NCBI RefSeq assembly: GCF_016518545.1
Contig: NZ_JACVTO010000014.1
Span: forward strand, 96,927-160,926
Source of the DNA: Pseudomonas sp. S30
Lineage (GTDB): Bacteria > Pseudomonadota > Gammaproteobacteria > Pseudomonadales > Pseudomonadaceae
Length of the DNA stretch: 64,000 bases
Direction of reading: 5' to 3'
Shown: positions 35,968-46,053 of the stretch, piece by piece
How positions within the stretch are numbered: position 1 is the first letter of the stretch
How the letters are laid out: the number at the start of each line of letters is the position of its first letter
Notes under the pieces: model-generated
Databases searched by the model: none
What the model was told of the DNA's origin: nothing
The model's input: the letters and a program-made list of their open reading frames with translations, nothing else
Made by a program: the position numbers and the translations under genes

Positions 35968-38028
35968 TCAGAAGTCCTTGCACAGGCGCAGGCCGTCGTA
36001 GATCGCCGCGTGCACGTTGCGCTGGGCCACGCAGTCACCGATGCGATACAGCAGGTAGCCTTCGCCCGGCTGGCTGAGGATCGGCTGGGGCTGGATCGCG
36101 AACAGCGCCTCGACGTCGATCTGGCCCTTGTTGCGCGAGCCTTCCTTGAGCCCGTAGTACAGGGCCTCGTCCGGCCGCACGCCGTTCTCGATCACCACCT
36201 GGTCGACCACCCGTTCTTCCTTGGCGCCGGTGTACTCGTTCTCCAGCACCGCCACCAGCTTGTCGCCTTCGCGGTAGACCTTCTCCAGCATCATGTCCCC
36301 GGTCATGATCACTTCCTTGGGGTACATGCTGCGGTAGTAGGTGGGGAAGGTGGTGCCGCCCATGGCCACGCCCGGCTTGATGTCGTCGGTGACGATCTCC
36401 ACCTGGCTGCCCTTGTCGGCGATGAAGTCGGCCACCGACATGCCGGTGAATTCGCAGATGGTGTCGTACACCAGCACGTTCTTGCCCGGCGCGACCTTGC
36501 CGTCGAGCACGTCCCAGCTACTGACCACCAGCCCTTCGGCCGCGCCCCAGTGATCGTTCTGCTCGATGAACGGGTGGCCGCCCACCGCCAGCACGATGAT
36601 GTCCGGGCGCAGGTCCTGGATGGTCGGGATGTCCGCCGCGGTGCCCAGGCGCAGGTCGATCTTCAGGCGGGCGAACTCCAGCTGATACCAGCGGGTGATA
36701 CCGGCGATCTGGTCGCGCTGCGGCGCCTTGGCGGCGATGGTGATCTGCCCGCCGATCTGCTCGCGCTTCTCGAACACGGTGACGTCGTGGCCACGCTCGG
36801 CCGCCACGCGCGCCGCCTCCATGCCGGCGGGGCCGGCACCGACCACCACCACCTTGCGCTTGGGCCCGGTGGACTTCTCGATGATGTGCGGCACGCCCAT
36901 GTATTCGCGGGAGGTCGCGGCGTTCTGGATGCACAGCACGTCCAGGCCCTGGTACTGGCGGTCGATGCAGTAGTTGGCGCCCACGCACTGCTTGATCTGG
37001 TCGATCTGGCCCATCTTGATCTTGGCGATCAGGTGCGGGTCGGCCATGTGCGCACGGGTCATGCCGACCATGTCCACGTAGCCGCCTTCGAGGATGCGCG
37101 TGGCCTGGTTCGGGTCCTTGATGTTCTGCGCGTGCAGCACCGGCACCTTGACCACTTCCTTGATGCCGGCCGCCAGGTGCAGGAATGGCTCCGGCGGGTA
37201 GCTCATGTTGGGGATGACGTTGGCCAGGGTGTTGTGGGTATCGCAACCCGACCCCACAACGCCGATGAAATCGAGCATGCCGGTGGCATCGTAGTAGGCG
37301 GCGATCTGCTTCATGTCCTCGTGGCTGAGGCCATCGGGGTGGAACTCGTCACCGCAGATCCGCATGCCCACGCAGAAATCGTCGCCCACTTCGGCGCGCA
37401 CGGCCTTGAGCACTTCCAGGCCGAACTTCATGCGGCCCTCGAAGCTGCCGCCCCATTCGTCGGTGCGCTTGTTGACCCGCGGGCTCCAGAACTGGTCGAT
37501 CATGTGCTGGTGCACCGCCGACAGCTCCACGCCATCGAGCCCGCCTTCCTTGGCCCGACGTGCGGCCTGGGCATAGTTGCCGATCACCCGCCAGATCTCT
37601 TCCACCTCGATGGTCTTGCAGGTGGCGCGGTGCACGGGTTCGCGGATGCCTGACGGCGACATCAGGGTCGGCCAGTGGAAGCCGTCCCAGCGCGAGCGAC
37701 GACCCATGTGGGTAATCTGGATCATGATCTTGGCGCCATGCTTGTGCATGGCGTCGGCCAGGTTCTGGAAATGCGGGATGATGCGGTCGGTGGACAGGTT
37801 GACCGACGCCCACCACTGCTGCGGGCTGTCGATGGCCACCACCGACGATCCGCCGCAGATGGCCAGGCCGATGCCGCCCTTGGCCTTCTCTTCGTAGTAC
37901 TTGACGTAGCGCTCGGTGGTCATGCCGCCGTCGGTCGCATAGACCTCGGCGTGCGCGGTGCTGAGCACGCGGTTGCGGATGGTCAGCTTGCCGATCTGGA
38001 TCGGCTGGAACATTGCTTCGAATGCCAT
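35968..38028 (-). CDS. dgcA: Dimethylglycine demethylase subunit A
   Basis: DgcA of 686 aa, of the trimethylamine-dehydrogenase/old-yellow-enzyme family. It oxidises dimethylglycine to sarcosine. An FMN TIM barrel (about 1-340) is followed by a linker with iron-sulfur cysteines and by an NAD/FAD-binding half (VVVVGAGPAGMEAARVAAER). The cluster motif reads CVGANYC with C348, C354 and C366, and Ala at 351 where TMADH has Cys. A 128-base gap with a short GC hairpin separates it from dgcB. Confidence 0.93.
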   Translation of the reverse strand: MAFEAMFQPIQIGKLTIRNRVLSTAHAEVYATDGGMTTERYVKYYEEKAKGGIGLAICGGSSVVAIDSPQQWWASVNLSTDRIIPHFQNLADAMHKHGAKIMIQITHMGRRSRWDGFHWPTLMSPSGIREPVHRATCKTIEVEEIWRVIGNYAQAARRAKEGGLDGVELSAVHQHMIDQFWSPRVNKRTDEWGGSFEGRMKFGLEVLKAVRAEVGDDFCVGMRICGDEFHPDGLSHEDMKQIAAYYDATGMLDFIGVVGSGCDTHNTLANVIPNMSYPPEPFLHLAAGIKEVVKVPVLHAQNIKDPNQATRILEGGYVDMVGMTRAHMADPHLIAKIKMGQIDQIKQCVGANYCIDRQYQGLDVLCIQNAATSREYMGVPHIIEKSTGPKRKVVVVGAGPAGMEAARVAAERGHDVTVFEKREQIGGQITIAAKAPQRDQIAGITRWYQLEFARLKIDLRLGTAADIPTIQDLRPDIIVLAVGGHPFIEQNDHWGAAEGLVVSSWDVLDGKVAPGKNVLVYDTICEFTGMSVADFIADKGSQVEIVTDDIKPGVAMGGTTFPTYYRSMYPKEVIMTGDMMLEKVYREGDKLVAVLENEYTGAKEERVVDQVVIENGVRPDEALYYGLKEGSRNKGQIDVEALFAIQPQPILSQPGEGYLLYRIGDCVAQRNVHAAIYDGLRLCKDF

Positions 38029-38043
38029 GACGCTCTCCCCGGC

Positions 38044-38574
38044 TTACAACGGCTTGGTGACGAACAAGCCATCTTCGTGGCCTTCTTCCGACCCGCCGTA
38101 GACCTGTTCGGCCACGGTGCGGAGCGTGCTGCCGCGGGCCGCGAGAATCTGGTCCATGGCGCCGGCGAACCAGCCGGTGAACATGTAGTCGACCTTGCGA
38201 CCGCACTTGCCATAGACGTAGACGAACGCGGAGTGCTTGAGCTTGACGCTGCAGGTGCCTTTATCCAGGTCGATGTCCTGGATCTCGAACAGGCCCCAAC
38301 CACGCTGGCTCAGGCGCTTCATGTAGTGCTCGAACACCGCGACGCCCTCCAGGCCGTGGCATTCGGCTTCCTTCTCGCACCAGTGCCAGGCGGACTTGTA
38401 GCCGGCCTTGTAGAGGATTTCGGCGTAGGCGTCGGCGCCCAGCACTTCCTCGATGCCCATGTGGTTGTTGACGAAGAAGTGGCGCGGTACGTACAGCATC
38501 GGCAGGGCGTCGCTGGTCCAGACACCGGTCTCGCTGTCGACTTCGATTGGCAATTGCGGGGCGATCTTGGCCAT
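38044..38574 (-). CDS. DUF5943 protein of the dimethylglycine operon
   Basis: A 176-aa soluble protein with several aromatic residues and three cysteines (HWCEKEAECHG and KCGRKVDYMFTGW). It lies 15 bases before dgcA in the operon. Homologues occupy the same place in P. aeruginosa. The role is unknown; the fold may relate to V4R-type small-molecule-binding domains, but this is a weak guess. GGAG lies about ten bases before the ATG. Confidence 0.75.
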   Translation of the reverse strand: MAKIAPQLPIEVDSETGVWTSDALPMLYVPRHFFVNNHMGIEEVLGADAYAEILYKAGYKSAWHWCEKEAECHGLEGVAVFEHYMKRLSQRGWGLFEIQDIDLDKGTCSVKLKHSAFVYVYGKCGRKVDYMFTGWFAGAMDQILAARGSTLRTVAEQVYGGSEEGHEDGLFVTKPL

Positions 38575-38649
38575 GGAAACTCAACTCCAGAAAAATTCTA
38601 TCGGGTTGCCCCGGCGTTGCTGGCGGGGGCTTGAGGCTTGGAGAGCGGC

Positions 38650-39627
<978 letters not shown>

Positions 39628-39862
39628 CAGGCTGTCCCCTTTTATCGTAAGGCTTGTAATGGGTCGCGCCGAACCAGGGCCGGCGGTTTGGGGCCAGCAT
39701 ATGCCTGCGGCCTGCGACGCCTCGGTGCAAAAACGACAGGGGGTTTGCCGAAAGCGTCAAGCGCACCAGGACAGGGTCATGGGCCGCGTTGGCCAAGATC
39801 TGTCAAAAAGCCATCAGATCAGCCAGAATTCCGGAATCCACTGATCGAGGAAAGGATTCTTT

Positions 39863-41440
39863 GTGTTGACGTCCATCGAAATACGAGGCCAACGCCTGAC
39901 GCTGGCAAAAGCGGACAGTTACAACTTGTTTGACATCGACTCGGTGTCGCTGATCATAGGTCCAAATGGTTCCGGGAAGACTCAATTTATTCAAAAGACC
40001 ATTGAGAAATTCTGGCCAGGCCGACATGAACATTTCGAATCCGACTGCCAGCTGCAATTCCATCATTCGAATTACTATGACAAAGCTAGGCTTAAACGCT
40101 ACGGCCTGATTTACTATAGCCCTGTTCGCAATCAGCCCATTCTGGGCCGACAAGGCAACCTAATCAATGTTTCAAATCAGAGAAAACACGACCTCTTCGA
40201 ACTTCACCACCATAGGAAAATTCTGGCTGAATTCGACCTCTCCCCCCAAATTTTTGCAGAGCTGAATGTCGACATCGGAAAAGTCGGTACTGCCCTGGCG
40301 CGTCTTGCGATCAGAAGGCTCCTACACTCAGATGATTCGCCATTGCATAATCTGGAGTACATGAAAAAGCTCGATCTGACTGTGCGACGAATGACCCGAG
40401 ACCTGCAAAATATACCCGTTGACACGGCAGAAGAAAGGAAAGTTTCCCATATAGAAAAACTCACTGACATGGAGCGGAAACTGGACTATCTTTTGGGTGA
40501 AGCAGGCAAGCAGATATCAGCCCACATTTTATCTTGCACCGAGCCGTCGCCATATAAATCCATTGCAATCCACGCCACCATTCAACACATGCTAAAAAAT
40601 AAAAAATTCCATGAAAAAGATATAATAAATCTCCTGGACATGTACAGCCCCAACCCTTTCTTCAAAACTCGAAGCTTTAAACCAAGGCTTGAGCGACTTG
40701 ATAATCTATCATCTGTCGTGGAGGCTACGGCCGACGCGCTGAACACGCTCCCGTTCAAAGAAATCAACGCCGGCCGTTTTCGATACCGTGTCAAACCACA
40801 TACCGATCGAGACTTATTCAGCAGCCCGCAGTTGACGCTGTTCACCATCTGCCTGCCCCACATGAGCTCCGGCCAGTGGGCCATCGTCAACCAGATCATA
40901 TCGTTGCATGAGGGCATTCGTGCGCATGCAGAAAAAGGCCGCCGCAACCTGGTATTGTTTCTGGACGAAGGTGACGCCTACCTACACCTCGCTTGGCAAC
41001 GAAAATATATTTGGCAATTGAACAAATTCTTTACGACCTGCAAGGAGAAATTCAAACTTGAAACACTCCAGCTGATCATCGCCTCCCATTCACCGTTACT
41101 GGCCTCCGATGTACCACACGACTTTATCTGCCGTCTGAGGCCACAGCGGCGAGGTACGATTCAGACCCCAGCAGCACAAAATGACGAAGTTTTTCTTCCC
41201 GAATCGCCTCCGGGGCAGATGCCAGCATTCGCAGCGCCTCTTCACGCTATCTTGAATAGGTCTTTCGGAGCAGTGACGATTGGCGAATTCGCTATTCGCA
41301 GGATCAACGAAACCATCGCATCCATCAGGAAAGGAATGTTCACCGAGAGAGATCAGTACCTCATGTCGGTGATCGACGACCCTTTGATTACCGCTGAACT
41401 GAAGCGTCTGCTGACCATGCATCAAGGATCTCAGTCTTGA
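39863..41440 (+). CDS. ABC/OLD-type AAA ATPase, PtuA-like component of a Septu-type defence system
   Basis: ATPase of 525 aa. Walker A is GPNGSGKT (33-40), the ABC signature is SSGQ (335-338), Walker B is LVLFLDEGD (D368, E369), and the switch His is in IIASHSPLL (H409). A central helical insert (about 150-300) separates the two halves, as in SMC-like/OLD ATPases. The start is GTG at 39863 with GAGGAAAGG seven bases upstream. The HNH gene overlaps its stop. This pairing is that of Septu (PtuA-PtuB) anti-phage systems. Codon use is A+T-richer than in neighbours, which fits horizontal transfer. Confidence 0.82.
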   Translation: MLTSIEIRGQRLTLAKADSYNLFDIDSVSLIIGPNGSGKTQFIQKTIEKFWPGRHEHFESDCQLQFHHSNYYDKARLKRYGLIYYSPVRNQPILGRQGNLINVSNQRKHDLFELHHHRKILAEFDLSPQIFAELNVDIGKVGTALARLAIRRLLHSDDSPLHNLEYMKKLDLTVRRMTRDLQNIPVDTAEERKVSHIEKLTDMERKLDYLLGEAGKQISAHILSCTEPSPYKSIAIHATIQHMLKNKKFHEKDIINLLDMYSPNPFFKTRSFKPRLERLDNLSSVVEATADALNTLPFKEINAGRFRYRVKPHTDRDLFSSPQLTLFTICLPHMSSGQWAIVNQIISLHEGIRAHAEKGRRNLVLFLDEGDAYLHLAWQRKYIWQLNKFFTTCKEKFKLETLQLIIASHSPLLASDVPHDFICRLRPQRRGTIQTPAAQNDEVFLPESPPGQMPAFAAPLHAILNRSFGAVTIGEFAIRRINETIASIRKGMFTERDQYLMSVIDDPLITAELKRLLTMHQGSQS

Positions 41441-42411
41441 TCATCTCGATGCCTGATACCTGGAAGCACGCTAAGGATGAACACAAGGCTTATTTGTCAG
41501 CCATTATTCAGAACTTCATCGACCACGACATTCCCAAAGCGCAAAGCCCACACAGCAAAAACTTCGTGATATCGGTACGACGAGCGATCCTTTCCAACAG
41601 TCGCCGGCAGATGGAGTGGTCTATTCATAAACTTTTGCACCACAGACCGATATTGGGCGCTGCAAACTACGCGCTACTTATAAAGGACCTGAAGAAAATC
41701 TTCAATTACTCCAGGTTCAGAGACAAGCCCCACTCAAAGCTACCCTGCCCTCCATGGAATGCCTACGATCTCTGCAGAAAGTCCACGCTCACGACGTGTC
41801 CTTATTGCAACTACAATTATGCCCATACGGTCTTCAAAGACAAGAAGACCGGGAAGCTCCGGCCGACCCTGGACCATTTCTACCCGCAGTCTCTGTATCC
41901 TCACCTGGGTCTGAGCCTGGCAAACTTGATACCGAGTTGCTACTCATGCAACAGCTCATTGAAAGGGGATGAGGATTTTTTCAAAACCCAGCATCTGCAT
42001 CCTTTCTTTGATAGAGAAGCAATTTCGTTTGCATGCGCCCATCCCACTCTCGACCTGCCTAGGGTACTAGCGGAATTTGAAAAAGTCAGGGATCAACTCC
42101 AGATAAAACTGGAGTCTGCTACAGGATGCATCCGTTCGAAAAACAGTATTGGAATTTTTGCGCTGACCGAGCGCTATGAGAAATTCACCAAAGAAGCAGT
42201 GGATTTCATAGGAGGCTACTTAGCCCTTGAATCACTCGTTGGCAACCTCGAAACTGCTACGGCGAAAAACCCGGGCGAACGCCTGAACTTAGACATACCC
42301 TATATCAAGAGTCACGTACTCAGATTCGATGCTCAATACTACAGGGGCTATCCACTCGGAAAGATGTTTGCTGATCTGCTCAATCAGTTCAACCGACGTA
42401 CCAAGCCCTGA
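41437..42411 (+). CDS. HNH endonuclease, PtuB-like component
   Basis: Nuclease of 324 aa. The HNH core has CPYC (C121, C124), LDHFYPQ (D146, H147) and LIPSCYSCN (C168, C171), a zinc-bound beta-beta-alpha fold. The N-terminal ~100 residues are basic and may bind nucleic acid or the ATPase. The start is probably TTG at 41437 (AAGGA eight bases upstream), overlapping the ATPase TGA; ATG at 41449 is possible. With the ATPase it is expected to cut DNA upon phage infection. No reverse transcriptase or ncRNA gene is visible, so it is not a retron. Confidence 0.82.
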   Translation: MIISMPDTWKHAKDEHKAYLSAIIQNFIDHDIPKAQSPHSKNFVISVRRAILSNSRRQMEWSIHKLLHHRPILGAANYALLIKDLKKIFNYSRFRDKPHSKLPCPPWNAYDLCRKSTLTTCPYCNYNYAHTVFKDKKTGKLRPTLDHFYPQSLYPHLGLSLANLIPSCYSCNSSLKGDEDFFKTQHLHPFFDREAISFACAHPTLDLPRVLAEFEKVRDQLQIKLESATGCIRSKNSIGIFALTERYEKFTKEAVDFIGGYLALESLVGNLETATAKNPGERLNLDIPYIKSHVLRFDAQYYRGYPLGKMFADLLNQFNRRTKP

Positions 42412-42552
42412 TGCTGATCCTCCTATTCTGCTGCGCAGTGTCACTCTGGAACGTCGATAGATGATCATGAACATTTTCCGCCCCCCCTATCTACCGACAC
42501 GAGGCTGAGCGAGAATCCTCGACGACTCGTCAGTGCGTTCAGGAGAAATCGG

Positions 42553-42954
42553 ATGAAATCAAAGGCATGGCTGGTGCTGCTGTTCGTGGCGCTCGGCGCC
42601 CAGGCCGCCCAGGAAGACAGCACGCCCTGCGACAACGTCGAGACCGACCAGCAGGGCTATGCCTGCGCGGCCTACAACAAGCAGACCGCCGAGCGCGAGC
42701 TCAAGTCTGCCTATGACGACCTGATCCAGCGCATCCGCGATCAGTACGCCGACGAAAGCGACAAGGCCAGCGCCCTGAGCGCGCGCATGGACGCGGCGCA
42801 GAAACTCTGGACCCAGCTGCGCGATGCCGACTGCAAGGTCGAGACCTATGCCGAAAAGCCCGGCAGCAAGGCCTTCGAGGCCGCATGGAACACCTGCGTG
42901 GCGCAGCGCAGCGACGAGCGTTCGGAATACTTGCAGTCGGTCGGGCAGCAGTAG
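42553..42954 (+). CDS. Periplasmic LprI/DUF1311-like protein
   Basis: A 133-aa protein with a signal peptide (1-19, ending ALGAQA) and one helical domain. Four cysteines (in TPCDN, YACAA, ADCK and NTCVAQR) form the pattern of the DUF1311/LprI N-terminal family, some members of which inhibit lysozyme. GGAG lies before the ATG. It stands alone after the defence cassette; the function here is not known. Confidence 0.78.
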   Translation: MKSKAWLVLLFVALGAQAAQEDSTPCDNVETDQQGYACAAYNKQTAERELKSAYDDLIQRIRDQYADESDKASALSARMDAAQKLWTQLRDADCKVETYAEKPGSKAFEAAWNTCVAQRSDERSEYLQSVGQQ

Positions 42955-42996
42955 GCGCGCAGTCGGCGATTGGCTGACAGCGGCGAGCCGCTGTGG

Positions 42997-43953
42997 CTAT
43001 GTAGAGGCCGCAGATGCGCCCGGGGAGCGGTCGTGTCGTGGGCAGCACTGGAATCGCGCCCGGTAGCATCGGGTGAAATACGACGACGACTCGAAGCCGC
43101 AGGCCAGCGCGACCTGCAGCACGCTCATGTCGGTCTGGCGCAGTAACTGGCGCGCCTTGTCCAGGCGCAAGCCCAGGTAGAAGCCGCGCGGGGTGTCCTG
43201 CACGTGCAGGCGGAACAGGCGCTCCAGCTGACGCCGGGTGACCTGCACCGCTTCGGCCAACGCACGGGTATCCAGCGGCTGCTCGAGGTCGCGCTCCATT
43301 TCGCCGATCACCTTCACCAACTTGGCGTTGCGGATGCCGTAGCGGCTGGCGATCGCCATGCGCTGGTGATCCTGGCGCGGACGGATACGCCCCAGCACGA
43401 ACTGCTCGGACACCTGGATCGCCAACTGGCTGCCATGGGCCTGGGCGATGAGGTCCAGCATCAGGTCGATCGACGCGGTACCGCCTGCGCAGGTGATGCG
43501 CCGACGGTCGATCTCGAACAGTTCCTGGGTGGCGTGCAGGCGCGGGTAGCGCTCCCGGAAAGCGTCCAGCGCCTCCCAGTGCAAGGTGGCGCGATACCCG
43601 TCGAGCAGACCCGCCTGGGCCAACACCATCGCACCGGTATCGATGCCGCCCAGCACCGCGCCCTCCTGCGCCACCCGCCGCAACGCCTGCACCAGCTGCG
43701 GCCCGTGGCAGGCCAGCGGCTCGAAGCCGGCCACCACCAGCAGCATCGCGCCCCGCTCGGCTTCGGCCAGCCCCAGGTCGGCGTTGACCGACATGCCATT
43801 GCTGGCCAGCACCGGTCCGCCATCCAGGCTCAGCACGCGCCAGCGGTACAGCGCACCGCGAAAGCGATTGGCTACCCGCAACGGCTCCAGGGCGCTGATG
43901 AAGCCCAACGCGGAAAACCCTGGCAAGAGCAGGAACTGGACGGTTTCCGGCAT
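42997..43953 (-). CDS. cdhR: AraC-family carnitine regulator CdhR
   Basis: GATase1-like AraC regulator of 318 aa. The N-terminal DJ-1/PfpI-like domain (about 1-190) contains FLLLPGFSALGFISALEPLR. The two helix-turn-helix motifs (LAEAVQVTRRQLERLF and VLQVALACGFESSSYFTRCY) are at the C-terminus. It activates the carnitine operon in P. aeruginosa. It is divergent from caiX, with a direct repeat between them that may be its operator. ATG at 43953 has GGGAG upstream. Confidence 0.92.
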   Translation of the reverse strand: MPETVQFLLLPGFSALGFISALEPLRVANRFRGALYRWRVLSLDGGPVLASNGMSVNADLGLAEAERGAMLLVVAGFEPLACHGPQLVQALRRVAQEGAVLGGIDTGAMVLAQAGLLDGYRATLHWEALDAFRERYPRLHATQELFEIDRRRITCAGGTASIDLMLDLIAQAHGSQLAIQVSEQFVLGRIRPRQDHQRMAIASRYGIRNAKLVKVIGEMERDLEQPLDTRALAEAVQVTRRQLERLFRLHVQDTPRGFYLGLRLDKARQLLRQTDMSVLQVALACGFESSSYFTRCYRARFQCCPRHDRSPGASAAST

Positions 43954-43985
43954 CGTGGACTCCCGAAGGGTAGAGGGTCGCTGCA

Positions 43986-44016
43986 GTGCAATTGCGGGTC
44001 GCCAGCGTGCGATTGC
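43986..44016 (+). promoter_or_regulatory. Direct repeat GTGC(A/G)ATTGC, 21 bp apart (candidate CdhR operator)
   Basis: GTGCAATTGC at 43986-43995 and GTGCGATTGC at 44007-44016 differ at one base and are two helical turns apart, in the 148-base cdhR/caiX intergenic region. This is the layout of an AraC-family activator site. The binding itself is inferred. Confidence 0.6.
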
Positions 44017-44101
44017 CCACTGTGCCATGGGCGTAACGTTTTTCCCACGGCCCGCAGAGGCCGGACCCCATAACAATACGCCCTGCCGATGGAGAGCCAT
44101 C

Positions 44102-45046
44102 ATGCCTCGCCTGATCCGCCGCAGCCTGCTGTCCCTCGCCCTGAGCGGCATCCTCGTCACTCCGCTACTGGCGGCCGAGCCCGCCGCCTGCAAGACCGTA
44201 CGCCTGGGCGTGGTCAACTGGACCGACGTCATCGCCACCAGCGCCGTGGCCCAGGTGCTACTGGACGGCCTGGGCTACCAGACGCGCCAGACCAGCGCTT
44301 CCCAGCAAATCATCTTCGCCGGCATTCGCGACAAGCGCCTGGACCTGTTCCTGGGCTACTGGAACCCGATCATGACCCAGACCCTCACGCCGTTCATCGA
44401 GGCGGGCCAGGTGAAGGTGCTCGACAAGCCCAGCCTGGACGACGCCCGCGCCACCCTGGCCGTGCCCAGGTACCTGGCCGACCAGGGCCTGAAGACCTTC
44501 GCCGACATCCACAGGTTCGAGAAGGCCCTGGGCGGCAAACTCTACGGCATCGAGCCGGGCTCGGGCGCCAACACCCAGATCAAGGCCATGATCGCGAAAA
44601 ACCAGTTCGGCCTGGGCCGGTTCCAGCTGGTCGAATCCAGCGAGGCGGGCATGCTCGCCGCCGTCGATCGCGCCGTGCGGCGCAAGCAGGCGGTGGTGTT
44701 CTTCGGGTGGAAACCGCATCCGATGAACGTCAACCTCGACATGGTCTATCTGGGCGACAGCCAGGACGCGCTCGGCCCGGACGAAGGGCGTGCCACGGTC
44801 TGGACCGTCACCGCGCCCGACTACGCGCAACGCTGCCCGAACGCCAGTCGCCTGCTGGCCAACCTCACCTTCAGCGCCGAGGACGAGAGCCGCATGATGC
44901 AGCCGCTGCTCGACCACAAGGATCCGCTGGCGTCGGCGCGCCAGTGGCTTCAGGACCATCCCCAGGACAAGGCGCGCTGGCTCGACGGGGTGACCACCTT
45001 CGACGGCCAGCCAGCGACCGAGCACCTGAACCTCAGCGCCAACTGA
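44102..45046 (+). CDS. caiX: Carnitine-binding periplasmic protein CaiX
   Basis: Substrate-binding protein of 314 aa of the choline/betaine (OpuAC-like) type. A signal peptide (1-24, ending PLLAA) is followed by CKTVRLGVVNWTDV. Trp residues in NWTDV, YWNPIM and FFGWKPHPMN form the aromatic cage for a quaternary ammonium group. It hands carnitine to the shared CbcWV transporter, whose genes lie 8 kb away. It is first gene of the carnitine operon. Confidence 0.9.
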   Translation: MPRLIRRSLLSLALSGILVTPLLAAEPAACKTVRLGVVNWTDVIATSAVAQVLLDGLGYQTRQTSASQQIIFAGIRDKRLDLFLGYWNPIMTQTLTPFIEAGQVKVLDKPSLDDARATLAVPRYLADQGLKTFADIHRFEKALGGKLYGIEPGSGANTQIKAMIAKNQFGLGRFQLVESSEAGMLAAVDRAVRRKQAVVFFGWKPHPMNVNLDMVYLGDSQDALGPDEGRATVWTVTAPDYAQRCPNASRLLANLTFSAEDESRMMQPLLDHKDPLASARQWLQDHPQDKARWLDGVTTFDGQPATEHLNLSAN

Positions 45047-45138
45047 CAGCGCCTTTTCACGGTCGAATGCGCCCCTTCACACCGGGAGGAACGCGCTCAC
45101 CCGTGAAAAAGCCACCGCAGATACTCAAGGACATGCCC

Positions 45139-46023
45139 ATGAACCATGACGTCATCATCACTTGCGCCCTGACCGGCGCCGGCGACACCGCCGCCAAGAG
45201 CCACCTGGTCCCCGTCACACCCAAGCAGATCGCCGCCGCGGCCGTGGAAGCCGCCCAGGCCGGCGCCACCGTGGTGCACTGCCATGTCCGCGACCCGCAG
45301 ACCGGCCGCTTCAGCCGCGACGTCGCGCTGTACCGCGAAGTCATGGAACGCATTCGCGAAGCCGACGTGGACGTGATCGTCAACCTCACCGCCGGCATGG
45401 GCGGCGACCTGGAGATCGGCCCCGGCGAAGCGCCGATGGCCTTCGGCGCCGGCACCGACCTGATAGGCCCACTGGAGCGCCTGGCGCACGTGGAGGCCTT
45501 GCTGCCGGAAATCTGCACCCTGGACTGCGGCACCCTCAACTTCGGCGACGGCAACTCGATCTACGTCTCCACCCCGGCGCAGCTGCGCGCCGGCGCCCGG
45601 CGCATCAGCGAGCTGGGGGTGAAGGCCGAACTGGAAATCTTCGACACCGGCCACCTGTGGTTCGCCAAGCAGATGATCAAGGAAGGCCTGCTGCACGACC
45701 CGCTGTTCCAGCTGTGCCTGGGTATTCCCTGGGGCGCGCCGGCCGACACCGCCACCATGAAGGCGATGGTCGACAACCTGCCGGCCGGTGTCACCTGGGC
45801 GGGCTTCGGCATCGGTCGCATGCAGATGCCCATGGCCGCCCAGGCGGTGCTACTGGGCGGCAACGTGCGGGTCGGCCTGGAAGACAACCTCTACCTCGAC
45901 CGGGGCGTGCTGGCCAGCAACGGCCAACTGGTCGAACGCGCGGTTCAGATCATCAGCCGTCTCGGCGCCCGCGTGCTCACGCCGGCCGAGGGTCGGGCAA
46001 AGATGAACCTGCAACGCCGCTGA
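45139..46023 (+). CDS. cdhC: 3-dehydrocarnitine cleavage enzyme (BKACE family)
   Basis: Beta-keto acid cleavage enzyme of 294 aa. It condenses 3-dehydrocarnitine with acetyl-CoA to give betainyl-CoA and acetoacetate. Metal ligands lie in VHCHVRDP (HxH type). Further family blocks are NLTAGMGGD and LGIPWGAPAD. AAGGA lies seven bases before ATG at 45139; an ATG six bases upstream is too near it. Its operon place between caiX and cdhA agrees with the function. Confidence 0.9.
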   Translation: MNHDVIITCALTGAGDTAAKSHLVPVTPKQIAAAAVEAAQAGATVVHCHVRDPQTGRFSRDVALYREVMERIREADVDVIVNLTAGMGGDLEIGPGEAPMAFGAGTDLIGPLERLAHVEALLPEICTLDCGTLNFGDGNSIYVSTPAQLRAGARRISELGVKAELEIFDTGHLWFAKQMIKEGLLHDPLFQLCLGIPWGAPADTATMKAMVDNLPAGVTWAGFGIGRMQMPMAAQAVLLGGNVRVGLEDNLYLDRGVLASNGQLVERAVQIISRLGARVLTPAEGRAKMNLQRR

Positions 46024-46053
46024 GCCCTTGTGCAGACCTTCGGAGAGACTGAC

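Noticed and set aside
39863..42411. Retron with ATPase and HNH effector
   Set aside because: Retron-Eco7-type systems pair PtuAB-like effectors with a reverse transcriptase and msr-msd RNA. No reverse transcriptase frame is present near the cassette.
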